Shown here in pieces: positions 9,621 to 18,795 of a stretch of DNA of 64,000 nucleotides. The DNA is from Rhizobium sp. Q54 (GTDB taxonomy: Bacteria > Bacteroidota > Bacteroidia > Flavobacteriales > Flavobacteriaceae), in the NCBI GenBank assembly GCA_943328505.2, contig CALQAH020000002.1, positions 62,001 through 126,000 on the forward strand, given 5' to 3'. The translations under genes and the position numbers were made by a program. A model generated the notes under the pieces. It was not told the origin of the DNA. It made no database searches and saw nothing but the letters and a program-made list of their open reading frames with translations. Positions within the stretch are counted from its first letter, which is position 1. Every line of letters starts with the position of its first letter.

Positions 9621-9648
9621 AGATTTTAGATTTTAGATTTTAGATTTT
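9621..9648. repeat. Four tandem copies of a 7-bp repeat (AGATTTT)
   Basis: Four uninterrupted AGATTTT copies lie just upstream of the desaturase ATG (9611, minus strand), inside the probable leader or promoter. A 7-bp unit can gain or lose copies by slippage, which would alter promoter or leader spacing. No coding frame is involved. Confidence 0.9.
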
Positions 9649-9669
9649 TGTTCTATCCTCAAAAATTGT

Positions 9670-10404
9670 TTATTTTTTTATTGAATTAACTATTACTTTC
9701 TCCGTTTTCTGTATCAAATCTTCAAATGAAAACTCGCTTACAGCAATGGGTTCGTGAATTATAAATTGTAATTTATTTCCCAATCCCATCGGAAAAACTC
9801 CAAATTTAACCATTTTCCACGAATTATTTACAGTTATTGGCACAACAACCGAAGAAGGAGCAAATTTACACAATATTTTAAGACCGCTTTGGGCAAATTC
9901 TATTGGTGTTCCGTCTTTGCTTCTGGTGCCTTCAGGGAAAATAACGGCAGAGCGTTTGTATTTTTCTATGTATTCTGATAAACTTTTAATTAATGGAATG
10001 GCTTGTTTGGGATCTTTTCTATCTATTAATATGGAACCGCCATGGCGAAGGTTATAGGAAACACTTGGAATGCCTTTTCCTAATTCTTTTTTACTCACAA
10101 ACTTGGGATGAAAACGACGCAAGTACCAAATCATTCCAATTATATCATACATGCTTTGATGATTGGAAACAAAGATAATAGGGACACCTTTAGGAATACT
10201 TTCTTTATTTTCAAAAGAATAAGTTGTTCCTAAAATATTGGTGCAACACACTAAGAAAAAATTCAAATAGTCAACACTTTTTTTATGGGCTTGATAACCA
10301 ATAAAATTAATGCAAACCCACTGAATAGGATGAAAAATAACCAAACACAATCCGAAGCACAGATAGTAGACCACTGAAATAGGATAGGATATAAGTTTTT
10401 CCAT
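9670..10404 (-). CDS. plsC: 1-acyl-sn-glycerol-3-phosphate acyltransferase family protein
   Basis: About 244 residues, membrane-associated, transferring an acyl chain to lysophosphatidate or a related lysolipid. The PlsC motifs are visible: NHQSMYD (catalytic His-Asp block), FPEGTRSKDG (phosphate-binding block) and VVPITVNNSW. A hydrophobic N-terminus anchors it. The open frame extends to a TTG seven codons upstream, but I chose the ATG at 10404. The neighbouring acyl-ACP desaturase suggests shared involvement in membrane lipid composition. Confidence 0.87.
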   Translation of the reverse strand: MEKLISYPISVVYYLCFGLCLVIFHPIQWVCINFIGYQAHKKSVDYLNFFLVCCTNILGTTYSFENKESIPKGVPIIFVSNHQSMYDIIGMIWYLRRFHPKFVSKKELGKGIPSVSYNLRHGGSILIDRKDPKQAIPLIKSLSEYIEKYKRSAVIFPEGTRSKDGTPIEFAQSGLKILCKFAPSSVVVPITVNNSWKMVKFGVFPMGLGNKLQFIIHEPIAVSEFSFEDLIQKTEKVIVNSIKK

Positions 10405-10620
10405 GAGGTATAATGTAGAGAACAAAAGTAAGGAATATGTTTTAAAATGTGAGGAATTATAAAATAGCGAAAATGAGAATTTTGTTTATGTTTTTTTACG
10501 TTTTCTTCATTCGCCATACAGTATTCTAATAAAAAATAAGAAAATTTTTATAATAAATAATGTATTTGTAAAATTATTCTTTATATTTGAAATAGTTTTA
10601 ACCAAAAAACAAACTCGCTT

Positions 10621-12165
10621 ATGCAACACTATTTCAAAAAGTTATCCATTTTTCTCTACATTTGTGTAGCATTGATTGTTTACAGTTGTGCGGAGGAAAA
10701 AGATTTTGTGAAAGAACAAAATCATGAAAAGATAAAGATGGAAGATCAATCTTTTGACAAATTGCTTCAACTTCCCGTTTTTAACGATGCTTATCAAAGG
10801 GTTGTAAAAGCGAAAGTGAAAATTCCAAATTCTGCAATGGCAAGAACTGCTCTTGAAGAACAATATGGCTTTGATATAGTAACACAAGTTCCTGTGAGGA
10901 TAATAACAACAACAGATAAAGGAACATATTATGTAATGCTTATTGAAAGACCAGCTAAAGAATATTTGAAATTTGAAAATCTGATTATAAATGTTAAAGA
11001 CACGATTGTTGGTGCGCTAATCATGAAATATGAACTTTCTAGACTTGCTGAAAAAGAAGTCTATCACGATTCCTATAGTATGGATATCGTAGATACATCT
11101 CTAACATTTTTAGAGGTCGACGGAAATAAAGTATGGTTGAACCCATGCGTAGAAACCGCCACATTAATGTGTAACTACCATACCATCAATCCGATTTATC
11201 AAACAGATCATATTGCTGATCAGAATTGTTTCAATGCTGCTATAGGTTTATATGTTGTTTGGGGAATTGATTGCAGCGGAGGCGGAAGTAGTGGACCAAC
11301 AGGTAATGGACCAACAGGTAGCGGCGATTCTGGTAGTGGGCCATCTGGTCCTTCAGGAGCAACTGGTCCAGCAGCATCAGGCGGTGGCGGTGCAGTAGGA
11401 AGTGTGTATACTGCTCCTTTACCTTGTTTGGAATGTATAGAAGAAACGCCGTGCGAGAAGTTAAAAAATTTACTAAAAAAAGATACCATAGTAAATCCCG
11501 GCACTCCTGAGGCTGATACAATAAAACGTGCAAACTTAAAACCAAAAATAGTTGCTTTAAGGCCAAGAGTTAATGAAACAAAAGAATATGGATGTTCGGT
11601 AGGATATTTGAGATTTGGTGATGTTTACGACCATACTTTTTTAGAAGCACCAACTGCAAATAATTCACTAGCTATGCCTACAGCCAGTACTGCTTTTGGC
11701 GGCATACATGTTCATACAAACACTGGCCAACCAATACCATCCTTTGGTGATTTAACTTGGTTATTGAGTTGTCATGATGATGCATTTGTTTATAATCAAA
11801 GCAATGTTTTTTCAATTGTAATTGTAAAAGACCTAACAGGAGTAACAGTTGGAAACATCCCAGCAACAATTACTTATGCTTTACATATTGACAATTACGC
11901 AGTCTTCAGCCAATATGTAAATACAACTTTAAATTGTGCAACATGTTCTGAAGAGCAAAAAGATAAAAAAATTAGAGAAATAAACAATTTACATGCTAAA
12001 AAATATACAGCAATGGGAACAGATCCTGCCGATTATGAAAAAGAATATCTAAGACTTCATCGTAATCATGGTTTTTCATTATATAAAGCCAATAATGATT
12101 TGACAAATTGGAGTAAATTAACTTTAGTAAATAATGTACTTGATTCTATACCCTGTAACAATTAA
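10621..12165 (+). CDS. Lipoprotein of unknown function with Gly/Ser/Pro linker and possible JAMM-like motif
   Basis: A 514-residue exported protein. It has a lipoprotein signal with the lipobox ending in VYSCAEE (Cys about 24), an N-terminal domain to about residue 215, a flexible Gly/Ser/Pro/Thr linker (about 220-260), and a C-terminal domain with several cysteines. Residues 363-377 read HVHTNTGQPIPSFGD, that is H-x-H-x8-S-x-x-D, close to the H-x-H-x7-S-x-x-D metal motif of JAMM/MPN peptidases. I do not recognise the family as a whole. A -7-like TATATTTG lies at 10582. The downstream small exported protein is probably cotranscribed. Confidence 0.7.
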   Translation: MQHYFKKLSIFLYICVALIVYSCAEEKDFVKEQNHEKIKMEDQSFDKLLQLPVFNDAYQRVVKAKVKIPNSAMARTALEEQYGFDIVTQVPVRIITTTDKGTYYVMLIERPAKEYLKFENLIINVKDTIVGALIMKYELSRLAEKEVYHDSYSMDIVDTSLTFLEVDGNKVWLNPCVETATLMCNYHTINPIYQTDHIADQNCFNAAIGLYVVWGIDCSGGGSSGPTGNGPTGSGDSGSGPSGPSGATGPAASGGGGAVGSVYTAPLPCLECIEETPCEKLKNLLKKDTIVNPGTPEADTIKRANLKPKIVALRPRVNETKEYGCSVGYLRFGDVYDHTFLEAPTANNSLAMPTASTAFGGIHVHTNTGQPIPSFGDLTWLLSCHDDAFVYNQSNVFSIVIVKDLTGVTVGNIPATITYALHIDNYAVFSQYVNTTLNCATCSEEQKDKKIREINNLHAKKYTAMGTDPADYEKEYLRLHRNHGFSLYKANNDLTNWSKLTLVNNVLDSIPCNN

Positions 12166-12175
12166 TAAAATAATT

Positions 12176-12781
12176 ATGAGAAAAATACAATTTGTTTTAG
12201 TACTATTATTAGTCATAAACTGCAAAGCTCAAACTGAAATTATAGGCTTAAAGGATAGAAGAGGCGGAGAAATTCCTCAAGGTGCTTATTTACAAGACAT
12301 CGATAACGATATGGATTCTTTTGTTGGCATATATGAATACAATAATAACGGAATTGTTTTTAGAATTCATCTTCTTAAAAAAACTATGGTGCATGTAGAT
12401 AATTATTTTACAGATACATTAATTGGCGAAATTGAATACTATGAAAACAATACTCAATTAGTAAATACAACATCTCAGCTATATACAAATTTTACCAATC
12501 CATATGATCATGCCATTGTAAATAGTGAAATTTTGAATAACTCCCCAAATATTTCCTTTCGTTGTCCAGAGTGTGTCTTAAATGAAATTGTTATTGATGG
12601 TAGCATTTTTGATACCCGATTAGGTGGTGATTTATTGTTACGTAGAATAACTGTTAATGGTAATCCCGCATTAAAAATTAGCATATTTACTTATGCAAGT
12701 TCAAAAAAAATACAACTTGGTGAGCCACAAACTTTACCCATTATTCCTGGCGGTGATTATATAATGGTTAAACTTCCTTAA
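12176..12781 (+). CDS. Exported protein of unknown function (possibly DUF6705)
   Basis: About 201 residues. The N-terminus MRKIQFVLVLLLVINCKAQ is a signal sequence, possibly a lipobox at INC. The remainder is predicted beta-rich and I cannot assign an activity; it resembles short Flavobacterium exported proteins that I recall being grouped as DUF6705, which is uncertain. The open frame extends upstream into the previous gene, but the ATG at 12176, directly ahead of the signal peptide and 11 bp after the upstream stop, is the convincing start. A strong terminator follows. Confidence 0.7.
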   Translation: MRKIQFVLVLLLVINCKAQTEIIGLKDRRGGEIPQGAYLQDIDNDMDSFVGIYEYNNNGIVFRIHLLKKTMVHVDNYFTDTLIGEIEYYENNTQLVNTTSQLYTNFTNPYDHAIVNSEILNNSPNISFRCPECVLNEIVIDGSIFDTRLGGDLLLRRITVNGNPALKISIFTYASSKKIQLGEPQTLPIIPGGDYIMVKLP

Positions 12782-12791
12782 ACTCAAAACC

Positions 12792-12817
12792 AATCCCGCC
12801 AAAAAGCGGGATTTTTT
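12792..12817 (+). terminator. Rho-independent terminator
   Basis: A perfect 8-bp stem AATCCCGC/GCGGGATT with a 6-nt loop is followed by a run of T. It closes the two-gene exported-protein transcript before recA. Confidence 0.9.
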
Positions 12818-12921
12818 AAAGCTTAAAATGAATGTTTATAATTCTTAAATATCCTCTTGTATTCACATCAAAAAAAGTACTATTTTTACGAAAAACAAGA
12901 GCAATTTAAATGAAAGAAAAA

Positions 12922-13926
12922 ATGAGTTCAGAAAAAGAAGCCAAATTAAAAGCCTTACAATTAACGCTTGACAAACTAGACAAAGCCTACGGAAAAGGAA
13001 CCGTAATGAAAATGGGCGATAAAGCCGTGGAAGAAGTGGAAGTGATTCCTTCGGGTTCTTTAGGACTGGATTTAGCGTTGGGCGTAAACGGTTATCCAAG
13101 AGGAAGGGTTATTGAAATATATGGTCCAGAATCTTCTGGAAAAACCACGTTAACATTACACGCCATAGCCGAAGCTCAAAAAGCAGGTGGTATTGCCGCA
13201 TTTATCGATGCAGAACACGCTTTTGACAGAACCTATGCAGAAAAATTAGGCGTTGATATTGAAAATTTAATCATATCACAACCCGATAATGGTGAACAAG
13301 CTTTAGAAATTGCCGAGAATTTGATTCGTTCAGGTGCGATTGATATTGTCGTAATTGACTCGGTTGCAGCCTTAACACCAAAAAGTGAAATTGAAGGCGA
13401 AATGGGTGATTCCAAAATGGGGTTACACGCGCGTTTGATGTCACAAGCGTTGAGAAAATTAACCGGAACCATTAGCAAAACAAATTGTACGGTTTTCTTC
13501 ATCAACCAATTGAGAGAGAAAATAGGTGTCATGTTTGGAAATCCTGAAACAACAACAGGTGGAAATGCCTTGAAGTTTTATGCTTCGGTTCGTTTGGATA
13601 TTCGTCGTTCCACACAAATAAAAGATGGCGATAATGTGCTTGGAAACCGAACCAAAGTAAAAGTGGTGAAGAATAAAGTGGCTCCACCTTTTAAAGTTGC
13701 CGAATTTGACATCATGTATGGCGAAGGAATTTCAAAAACAGGAGAAATCTTAGATTTAGCGGTTGAATTTGAAATTATCAAAAAAGCGGGTTCTTGGTTT
13801 AGTTATGGAGATACCAAATTAGGGCAAGGAAGAGATGCGGTGAAAGTTTTAATAAAAGACAATCCGGAATTGGCCGATGAATTGGAACAAAAAATTAAGA
13901 ATTTGATTAAAGAAAATAATGCCTAA
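12922..13926 (+). CDS. recA: Recombinase RecA
   Basis: The RecA strand-exchange ATPase for homologous recombination and the SOS response. The Walker A motif is [10 protein letters not shown], the Walker B region is [12 protein letters not shown], and the L2 loop area [20 protein letters not shown] is intact, as is the C-terminal acidic region. I prefer the start at 12922 ([12 protein letters not shown]), four codons inside the longest frame, because it matches relatives; 12910 remains possible. The gene stands alone between terminators. Confidence 0.97.
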   Translation: MSSEKEAKLKALQLTLDKLDKAYGKGTVMKMGDKAVEEVEVIPSGSLGLDLALGVNGYPRGRVIEIYGPESSGKTTLTLHAIAEAQKAGGIAAFIDAEHAFDRTYAEKLGVDIENLIISQPDNGEQALEIAENLIRSGAIDIVVIDSVAALTPKSEIEGEMGDSKMGLHARLMSQALRKLTGTISKTNCTVFFINQLREKIGVMFGNPETTTGGNALKFYASVRLDIRRSTQIKDGDNVLGNRTKVKVVKNKVAPPFKVAEFDIMYGEGISKTGEILDLAVEFEIIKKAGSWFSYGDTKLGQGRDAVKVLIKDNPELADELEQKIKNLIKENNA

Positions 13927-13927
13927 T

Positions 13928-13957
13928 AAAAAAATCACGTTAAAAGCGTGATTTTTT
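13928..13957 (+). terminator. Rho-independent terminator after recA
   Basis: An inverted repeat (AAAAATCACG / CGTGATTTTT) separated by a short loop lies immediately after the recA stop and ends in T residues. The A tract on the other side could make it work in both directions. Confidence 0.85.
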
Positions 13958-14017
13958 GTTTTTAGACGCAACCTTTTCATGAAATTTGCATCTTTATACT
14001 AATTTGACATACTAACT

Positions 14018-14422
14018 ATGAAGAAATTTATTTTTTTATTGCTAATCACTGTAACCTTTGTTTCATGTGCATTAAACGATGAGCCAAGTAGAGATTTTGT
14101 TGTTTTACCCGTAGAATCAGTAATAATGCCAGATAGTTATACCGCCGGAACTGTTTCGGAAATAATAATAAAATACAGACGCCCAACTCAGTGTCATATT
14201 TTTGATGGTTTTTATTTTGACGTTAACGGAAGTGAAAGAACGATAGCCATTCAAGCTGTAAAACTTAATCAAAATAATTGTACTGATGATACTGAAAGTT
14301 TATATGAAATCCCTTTTGATTTTAGACCAACAGTATCTGGTGAGTACACCATGAAATTTTGGTTAGGCACAGATGAGAGTGGAATTGATCAATATTTAGT
14401 GCATGAAATAATAGTACAATAA
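14018..14422 (+). CDS. Small lipoprotein of unknown function
   Basis: A 134-residue exported protein starting MKKFIFLLLITVTFVSCAL, with a lipobox cysteine at about 17. The mature part is short and beta-rich, with two cysteines (QCHIFDG, NNCTDD) and an Ig-like closing segment SGEYTMKFWLGTDE. I do not recognise a family. It ends 15 bp before the ECF sigma factor and may be read with it, but no function follows from that. Confidence 0.68.
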   Translation: MKKFIFLLLITVTFVSCALNDEPSRDFVVLPVESVIMPDSYTAGTVSEIIIKYRRPTQCHIFDGFYFDVNGSERTIAIQAVKLNQNNCTDDTESLYEIPFDFRPTVSGEYTMKFWLGTDESGIDQYLVHEIIVQ

Positions 14423-14437
14423 TTAAAAATAATTATC

Positions 14438-14998
14438 TTGAGTCTAGAGGAGCTCATATATGGTTGCCAGAAAAATGATAGCAAATCTCAAGAACAATTA
14501 TACCGATTATATTCGCCAAAATTGTTAGGAATTTGCTTGAAGTATTCTCGCAATACTGTAGAAGCTGAAGATAATTTACAAGATGGATTTTTATTATTTT
14601 TTGACAAAATCAAACAATATAAATTTAAAGGTTCGTTTGATGGTTGGATAAAACGATTATTCATTAATCACATTCTTCAACAATACAGAACAGAAACTTT
14701 TTTGAGTATTGTAAAAGAAGACAACATAGAACAAGAGGTTGAAGTAGAACTTGATGAAGATGATATCACCATCGAGTATTTAACAGCTTTAATTCAAGAA
14801 TTACCTAACAGGTATCGATTGGTTTTTAACCTTTTTGTTATTGACGGTTATTCACATCAAGAGATTTCTGAAATGTTAGAGATTTCTGTTGGGACATCAA
14901 AGTCGAATTTAGCAAGAGCTAAAATGACTTTAAAAGAAAAAATAGCGAGTAGAACGGATAAAAATAGCGAGTACAAAAAATTTCCGAAAGCAAAATGA
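14438..14998 (+). CDS. ECF-type RNA polymerase sigma factor
   Basis: A 186-residue sigma-70 family factor. Region 2 covers about 10-85 (AEDNLQDGFLLFFDKI, then FKGSFDGWIKRLFINHIL). Region 4 covers about 115-170 with the helix-turn-helix YSHQEISEMLEISVGTSKSNL. There is no ATG near the conserved N-terminus; translation is inferred from TTG at 14438, giving MSLEELIYGC, which fits the family start exactly. It overlaps the next gene by four bases (ATGA), so the two are translationally coupled. Confidence 0.88.
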   Translation: MSLEELIYGCQKNDSKSQEQLYRLYSPKLLGICLKYSRNTVEAEDNLQDGFLLFFDKIKQYKFKGSFDGWIKRLFINHILQQYRTETFLSIVKEDNIEQEVEVELDEDDITIEYLTALIQELPNRYRLVFNLFVIDGYSHQEISEMLEISVGTSKSNLARAKMTLKEKIASRTDKNSEYKKFPKAK

Positions 14999-16605
14999 AA
15001 GAGAAAAAAAACATAGATAACTTTTTTCAAGATAAATTCAAAGATTTTGAAGTTGTTCCCGACGAACATATTTGGGCAAACATTGAAGAAAAGTTAAAAG
15101 AAAAGAAACGTAGAGTGATTCCATTTTGGTGGAAACTTTCTGGTATTGCCGCATCATTACTAATTGGTTTTCTAATTACAAATGCTTTGTTTTTTAATTC
15201 TTCCAATGGCGAAACAAGAATTGTAATCCAAGAAAAAAAACCAACTACAATTGAAAATTCTAAAAACGAAAATCAAGCCGTAGTTGCCAATGAAATTAAT
15301 TCATCCGAAGATAAATCAAATCAAAATAATTTAACTAAAGACCATTCAAAATCAACTTTAAACAATTCAGAAAAAAACAAAATTGGTAATCGTACTAGTT
15401 TAAATGCTAAAAAAAATCAAGTCACTAATAATAATGCAATTGTTGCTTCTGAAGTTAAGTCGTCAAGAAATAAATCAAATCTTAATTCTAAAACAACCTC
15501 AAATAAATCAATAAAATATCCTGATGGCATTGTGTACGAAGCGGGGAAAAAGAAAAAAGGAAATGTAAATCCTAATGGATTAAAATCTAAAAAAGAAACA
15601 TCGCTGTTCAATACAAATAAGCCAACTGAATCAAGTTCTAATCCAATTGCTACTATTGAGAGAAAAGAAGTTATTCAACCTAAAAACGCTTTTGAAAAAG
15701 TAATAAACAATAACGAAAACAATATTGTTATAGAAGACAAAGACACCAAAAACAACTCTAATCAAGTTGTTACTGAAAATAAAATCATTGATATAAAAAA
15801 TATTGACACAACAAAAATTGCGGTTGTGGCCAATGCGCTGGAAGAATTGCTTAAAGAAAAAGAAAAAGAATCCAAAAAGAAAGCTGAATCTAAATTAAAT
15901 AGGTGGCAAGTTGCTACGAATGTTGCCCCTATTTATTTTAGTTCAACTTCTGGCGGTTCTCCTTTAGATTCTAAATTTGTTTCCAACGACAAAAAATATG
16001 AACCAAGTTATAGCTATGGATTGGGTGTAAATTATGCTTTAAACAAAAAATGGAACATTAGAACAGGTTTAAATTCATTGGCTTTTGAATACAACACTAA
16101 TGATGTTGTTTTCTTTCAAAACACCAATGCAAGCCCAATTCAAAATGTGAAAAGCAATTTGCAAGGTTCTTTAATTGAAATACAGAATAAAAGTAGTGCT
16201 ACTACGCCAGAAATAGGACTTAATAGTGCTGTAATTGAAAAGTATGACGGAAGCATCAATCAAAAAATGGGATACCTTGAAATTCCCTTAGAAATGAGTT
16301 ATCAATTAGTAGATAAAAAGTTTGGATTACAAATAATATCAGGTTTTAGTTCATTGATTTTAAATCAAAATTCTGTGGCCGTTCAATCCAACGGGCAAGT
16401 TATTACCATTGGAGAAGCTACTAATTTAAATGATATCCATTTTAGTGGTAATGTTGGTTTTGGAGTGAGATATCGCTTTTTAAAATCATTTAATGCCAAT
16501 TTAAATCCTATGTTTAAATATCAATTCAATACATTTAGTAATGATTCTGGCAATTTCAAACCGTATCTTTTTGGTTTGTATACAGGCATTAGTTATACGT
16601 TTTAA
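14995..16605 (+). CDS. Sigma-factor-coupled membrane protein with C-terminal beta-barrel-like domain
   Basis: A 536-residue protein coupled to the ECF sigma factor. The N-terminal 40 residues are charged and cytoplasmic-looking (DNFFQDKFKDFEVVPDEHIW), followed by one transmembrane helix (about 42-66). A long Asn/Lys/Ser-rich low-complexity region (about 80-290) follows, and a C-terminal region of about 230 residues (WQVATNVAPIYFSS to GLYTGISYTF) resembles an outer-membrane beta-barrel ending in an aromatic residue. I infer an anti-sigma-like or envelope-sensing role from the coupling; no recognised zinc anti-sigma motif is present. Confidence 0.7.
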   Translation: MKEKKNIDNFFQDKFKDFEVVPDEHIWANIEEKLKEKKRRVIPFWWKLSGIAASLLIGFLITNALFFNSSNGETRIVIQEKKPTTIENSKNENQAVVANEINSSEDKSNQNNLTKDHSKSTLNNSEKNKIGNRTSLNAKKNQVTNNNAIVASEVKSSRNKSNLNSKTTSNKSIKYPDGIVYEAGKKKKGNVNPNGLKSKKETSLFNTNKPTESSSNPIATIERKEVIQPKNAFEKVINNNENNIVIEDKDTKNNSNQVVTENKIIDIKNIDTTKIAVVANALEELLKEKEKESKKKAESKLNRWQVATNVAPIYFSSTSGGSPLDSKFVSNDKKYEPSYSYGLGVNYALNKKWNIRTGLNSLAFEYNTNDVVFFQNTNASPIQNVKSNLQGSLIEIQNKSSATTPEIGLNSAVIEKYDGSINQKMGYLEIPLEMSYQLVDKKFGLQIISGFSSLILNQNSVAVQSNGQVITIGEATNLNDIHFSGNVGFGVRYRFLKSFNANLNPMFKYQFNTFSNDSGNFKPYLFGLYTGISYTF

Positions 16606-16660
16606 AACTAGTTGGTTTGTTTTAAGATTAGTTAAGTTGGTGTTATTGCTTGAGAGTAAT

Positions 16661-16702
16661 AACAAAAAAAGTGTTCTTCAAGGGGAACACTTTTTTTTGT
16701 TA
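16661..16702. terminator. Bidirectional terminator between beta-barrel gene and sufD
   Basis: A long stem combining AACAAAAAAAGTGTTC with its near-perfect complement, loop about 8 nt, carries A and T tracts on both sides. It lies between two converging genes and can serve both. Confidence 0.85.
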
Positions 16703-16729
16703 TTTGCTAAAATCAAATTGAAATCTATC

Positions 16730-18046
16730 CTATAAATCAAAACCCATTTTTACACCCAACTTTGTAGCGATAATTTTGGTGATTCGTTGTTTCAATTCTG
16801 GAATTTTAATGCTTTCTATAACCGCATTTGAAAACGCGTACATCAACAAGGCTTTTGCTTCTTTCTTTGGAATTCCGCGTGATTGCATATAAAACATGGC
16901 GGTTTCATCCAATTGACCTATTGTGCAACCATGAGAACATTTTACATCATCTGCAAAAATCTCCAATTGTGGTTTAGCATTGATAGTAGCTTTATCACTC
17001 AATAAAATATTGTTACTTTTTTGAAAAGCGTTGGTTTTTTGAGCTTCTTTTTCAACGAAAATCTTCCCGTTAAAAACGCCTGTTGCGCGATCCGCAAAAA
17101 TACCTTTATAATCTTGATGGCTTTCACAATTTGGTGTTGCGTGCTGCACCAAGGTATAATGATCTACGTGTTGCTTTTCTCCAATTATGGTAATTCCATT
17201 AAGGTTACTAACAATTCGTTCACCAAAATGATAAAAATTAAGGTTGTTTCTTGTCAAGTTCCCACCAAAAGAAAACGTATTTACCGAAACGATGCTTTCT
17301 TGCTTTTGAGACACAAAAGTATTGTCTATCAAATTCGCTTCAAGCGTATCGTTTTGAATTTTATAGTAATCAATTATAGCTCTTTTTTGAGCAAAAATCT
17401 CTGTTACCGAATTTGTTATACCTGGATTTTCATTCAAACTTTGATGCCGTTCTATAATTTGGACATGAGCATTTTCTCCAACAATTACCAAATTCCGAGG
17501 TTGTAACATTAACGCCGTTTCTGAACCAGTTGAGAAATAAATAATCTCAATTGGTTTTTCAACTACTTTGCTTTTTGGAATATTGATATAAGCGCCTTCA
17601 CTAGCAAAAGCAGTGTTTAAGCTCGTTAAACTATCGTCTTGGCTTGCAATTTTGTTGAAAAATTCATCGATAATCATTTTATATTTTGGTTTGTTCAATG
17701 CCGACGACATCAAACAAACATCCAGACCATCATGTGTTGTTGCCGATAAAAAAGAGGAAAATATTCCATCCACAAAAATTACTTTGTGTGTATCTATTTC
17801 GTGTAAAAAGAATCTTTTAACATCTTTAAATTCAATATTATTTTCCTTTTTAGGAAATACACTAAAATCATTTTTTAAAATTGAATTTAATGACGTATAT
17901 CTCCATGCTTCCTCTTTTTTAGTTGGAAATCCTTTGTTTTCAAAATTCTTTATCGCATGTGTACGAACATCGTGAAGCTCAGAATGAACATCGATTTGTT
18001 CTTCAAAAGCCATGAAAGAAGATATAAGTTTGTCTTTTAATTCCAT
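16730..18046 (-). CDS. sufD: Fe-S cluster assembly protein SufD
   Basis: A 438-residue subunit of the SufBCD scaffold that assembles [Fe-S] clusters. The beta-helix core is recognisable from NLVIVGENAHVQIIERH onward. The conserved C-terminal block contains KCSHGCTIGQLDETAMFYMQ and RGIPKKEAKALL, both shared with SufB. It starts one base after the sufC stop and is the last gene of the visible leftward suf operon; a terminator follows. sufS and sufE are not in this window. Confidence 0.95.
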   Translation of the reverse strand: MELKDKLISSFMAFEEQIDVHSELHDVRTHAIKNFENKGFPTKKEEAWRYTSLNSILKNDFSVFPKKENNIEFKDVKRFFLHEIDTHKVIFVDGIFSSFLSATTHDGLDVCLMSSALNKPKYKMIIDEFFNKIASQDDSLTSLNTAFASEGAYINIPKSKVVEKPIEIIYFSTGSETALMLQPRNLVIVGENAHVQIIERHQSLNENPGITNSVTEIFAQKRAIIDYYKIQNDTLEANLIDNTFVSQKQESIVSVNTFSFGGNLTRNNLNFYHFGERIVSNLNGITIIGEKQHVDHYTLVQHATPNCESHQDYKGIFADRATGVFNGKIFVEKEAQKTNAFQKSNNILLSDKATINAKPQLEIFADDVKCSHGCTIGQLDETAMFYMQSRGIPKKEAKALLMYAFSNAVIESIKIPELKQRITKIIATKLGVKMGFDL

Positions 18047-18047
18047 T

Positions 18048-18794
18048 TTAATTCTCCGCTTTTATCCAATCGTACCCTTTTTCTTCTAACTCATAAGCTA
18101 GTTCTTTTCCGCCACTTTTTACTATTTTCCCATCCAACAAAACATGTACAAAATCAGGAATAATATAATCCAACAAGCGTTGGTAATGTGTAATTACAAT
18201 CACCGCGTTGTCTTTGCTTTTCAATTTATTAACACCATTGGCAACAATTCGAAGTGCATCAATATCTAATCCCGAATCGGTTTCATCAAGAATGGCTAGT
18301 TTTGGTTCCAACATCGCCATTTGAAAAATCTCGTTACGCTTTTTCTCACCGCCAGAAAATCCTTCGTTTAAAGATCGTGACAAAAACTTTCTGTCAATTT
18401 CTAACAATTCCGATTTTTCACGAATCACTTTAAGCATTTCATTGGCTGGCATTTCCTCTTTCCCTTGTGCTTTCCGGGTTTCGTTGATGGCGGTTCTCAT
18501 AAAGTTGGTTACCGAAACTCCTGGAATTTCTACTGGATATTGAAAAGACAGAAAAACACCTTTATGTGCTCTTTCCTCTGGCGCTAAATCGGCAAGATCT
18601 TCACCATCAAGAACAACCGTTCCATCGGTTACTTCATAATTTTCGTTTCCAGCAATAACAGCCGAAAGTGTGCTTTTCCCAGAACCATTTGGTCCCATAA
18701 TCGCATGCACTTCACCAGCATTTACTTGTATGTTGATTCCTTTTAGGATTTCTTTATCGCCAATTGAGGCATGTAAATTTTTTATTGATAACAT
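18048..18794 (-). CDS. sufC: Fe-S cluster assembly ATPase SufC
   Basis: A 248-residue ABC-type ATPase driving conformational change in the SufBCD complex. The Walker A motif is GPNGSGKST, the ABC signature region is NEGFSGGEKKRNEI, and Walker B with the catalytic acidic residue is LAILDETDSGLD. The ATG at 18794 lies directly next to the left arm of the inverted repeat that encloses the S23 gene, so expression of sufC from the sufB promoter would have to read through that structure. Confidence 0.96.
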   Translation of the reverse strand: MLSIKNLHASIGDKEILKGINIQVNAGEVHAIMGPNGSGKSTLSAVIAGNENYEVTDGTVVLDGEDLADLAPEERAHKGVFLSFQYPVEIPGVSVTNFMRTAINETRKAQGKEEMPANEMLKVIREKSELLEIDRKFLSRSLNEGFSGGEKKRNEIFQMAMLEPKLAILDETDSGLDIDALRIVANGVNKLKSKDNAVIVITHYQRLLDYIIPDFVHVLLDGKIVKSGGKELAYELEEKGYDWIKAEN

Positions 18795-18795
18795 A

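Noticed and set aside
10263-10517. Minus-strand 84-aa ORF overlapping plsC
   Set aside because: It lies in another frame across the plsC start; no recognisable protein features.
11220-11566. Minus-strand Pro/Leu-rich ORFs opposite the lipoprotein linker
   Set aside because: They are shadows of the Gly/Ser/Pro-rich linker codons of the real gene.
16541-16735. Plus-strand 64-aa ORF past the sigma-coupled gene
   Set aside because: It overlaps the end of the real gene in another frame and runs through a terminator hairpin.
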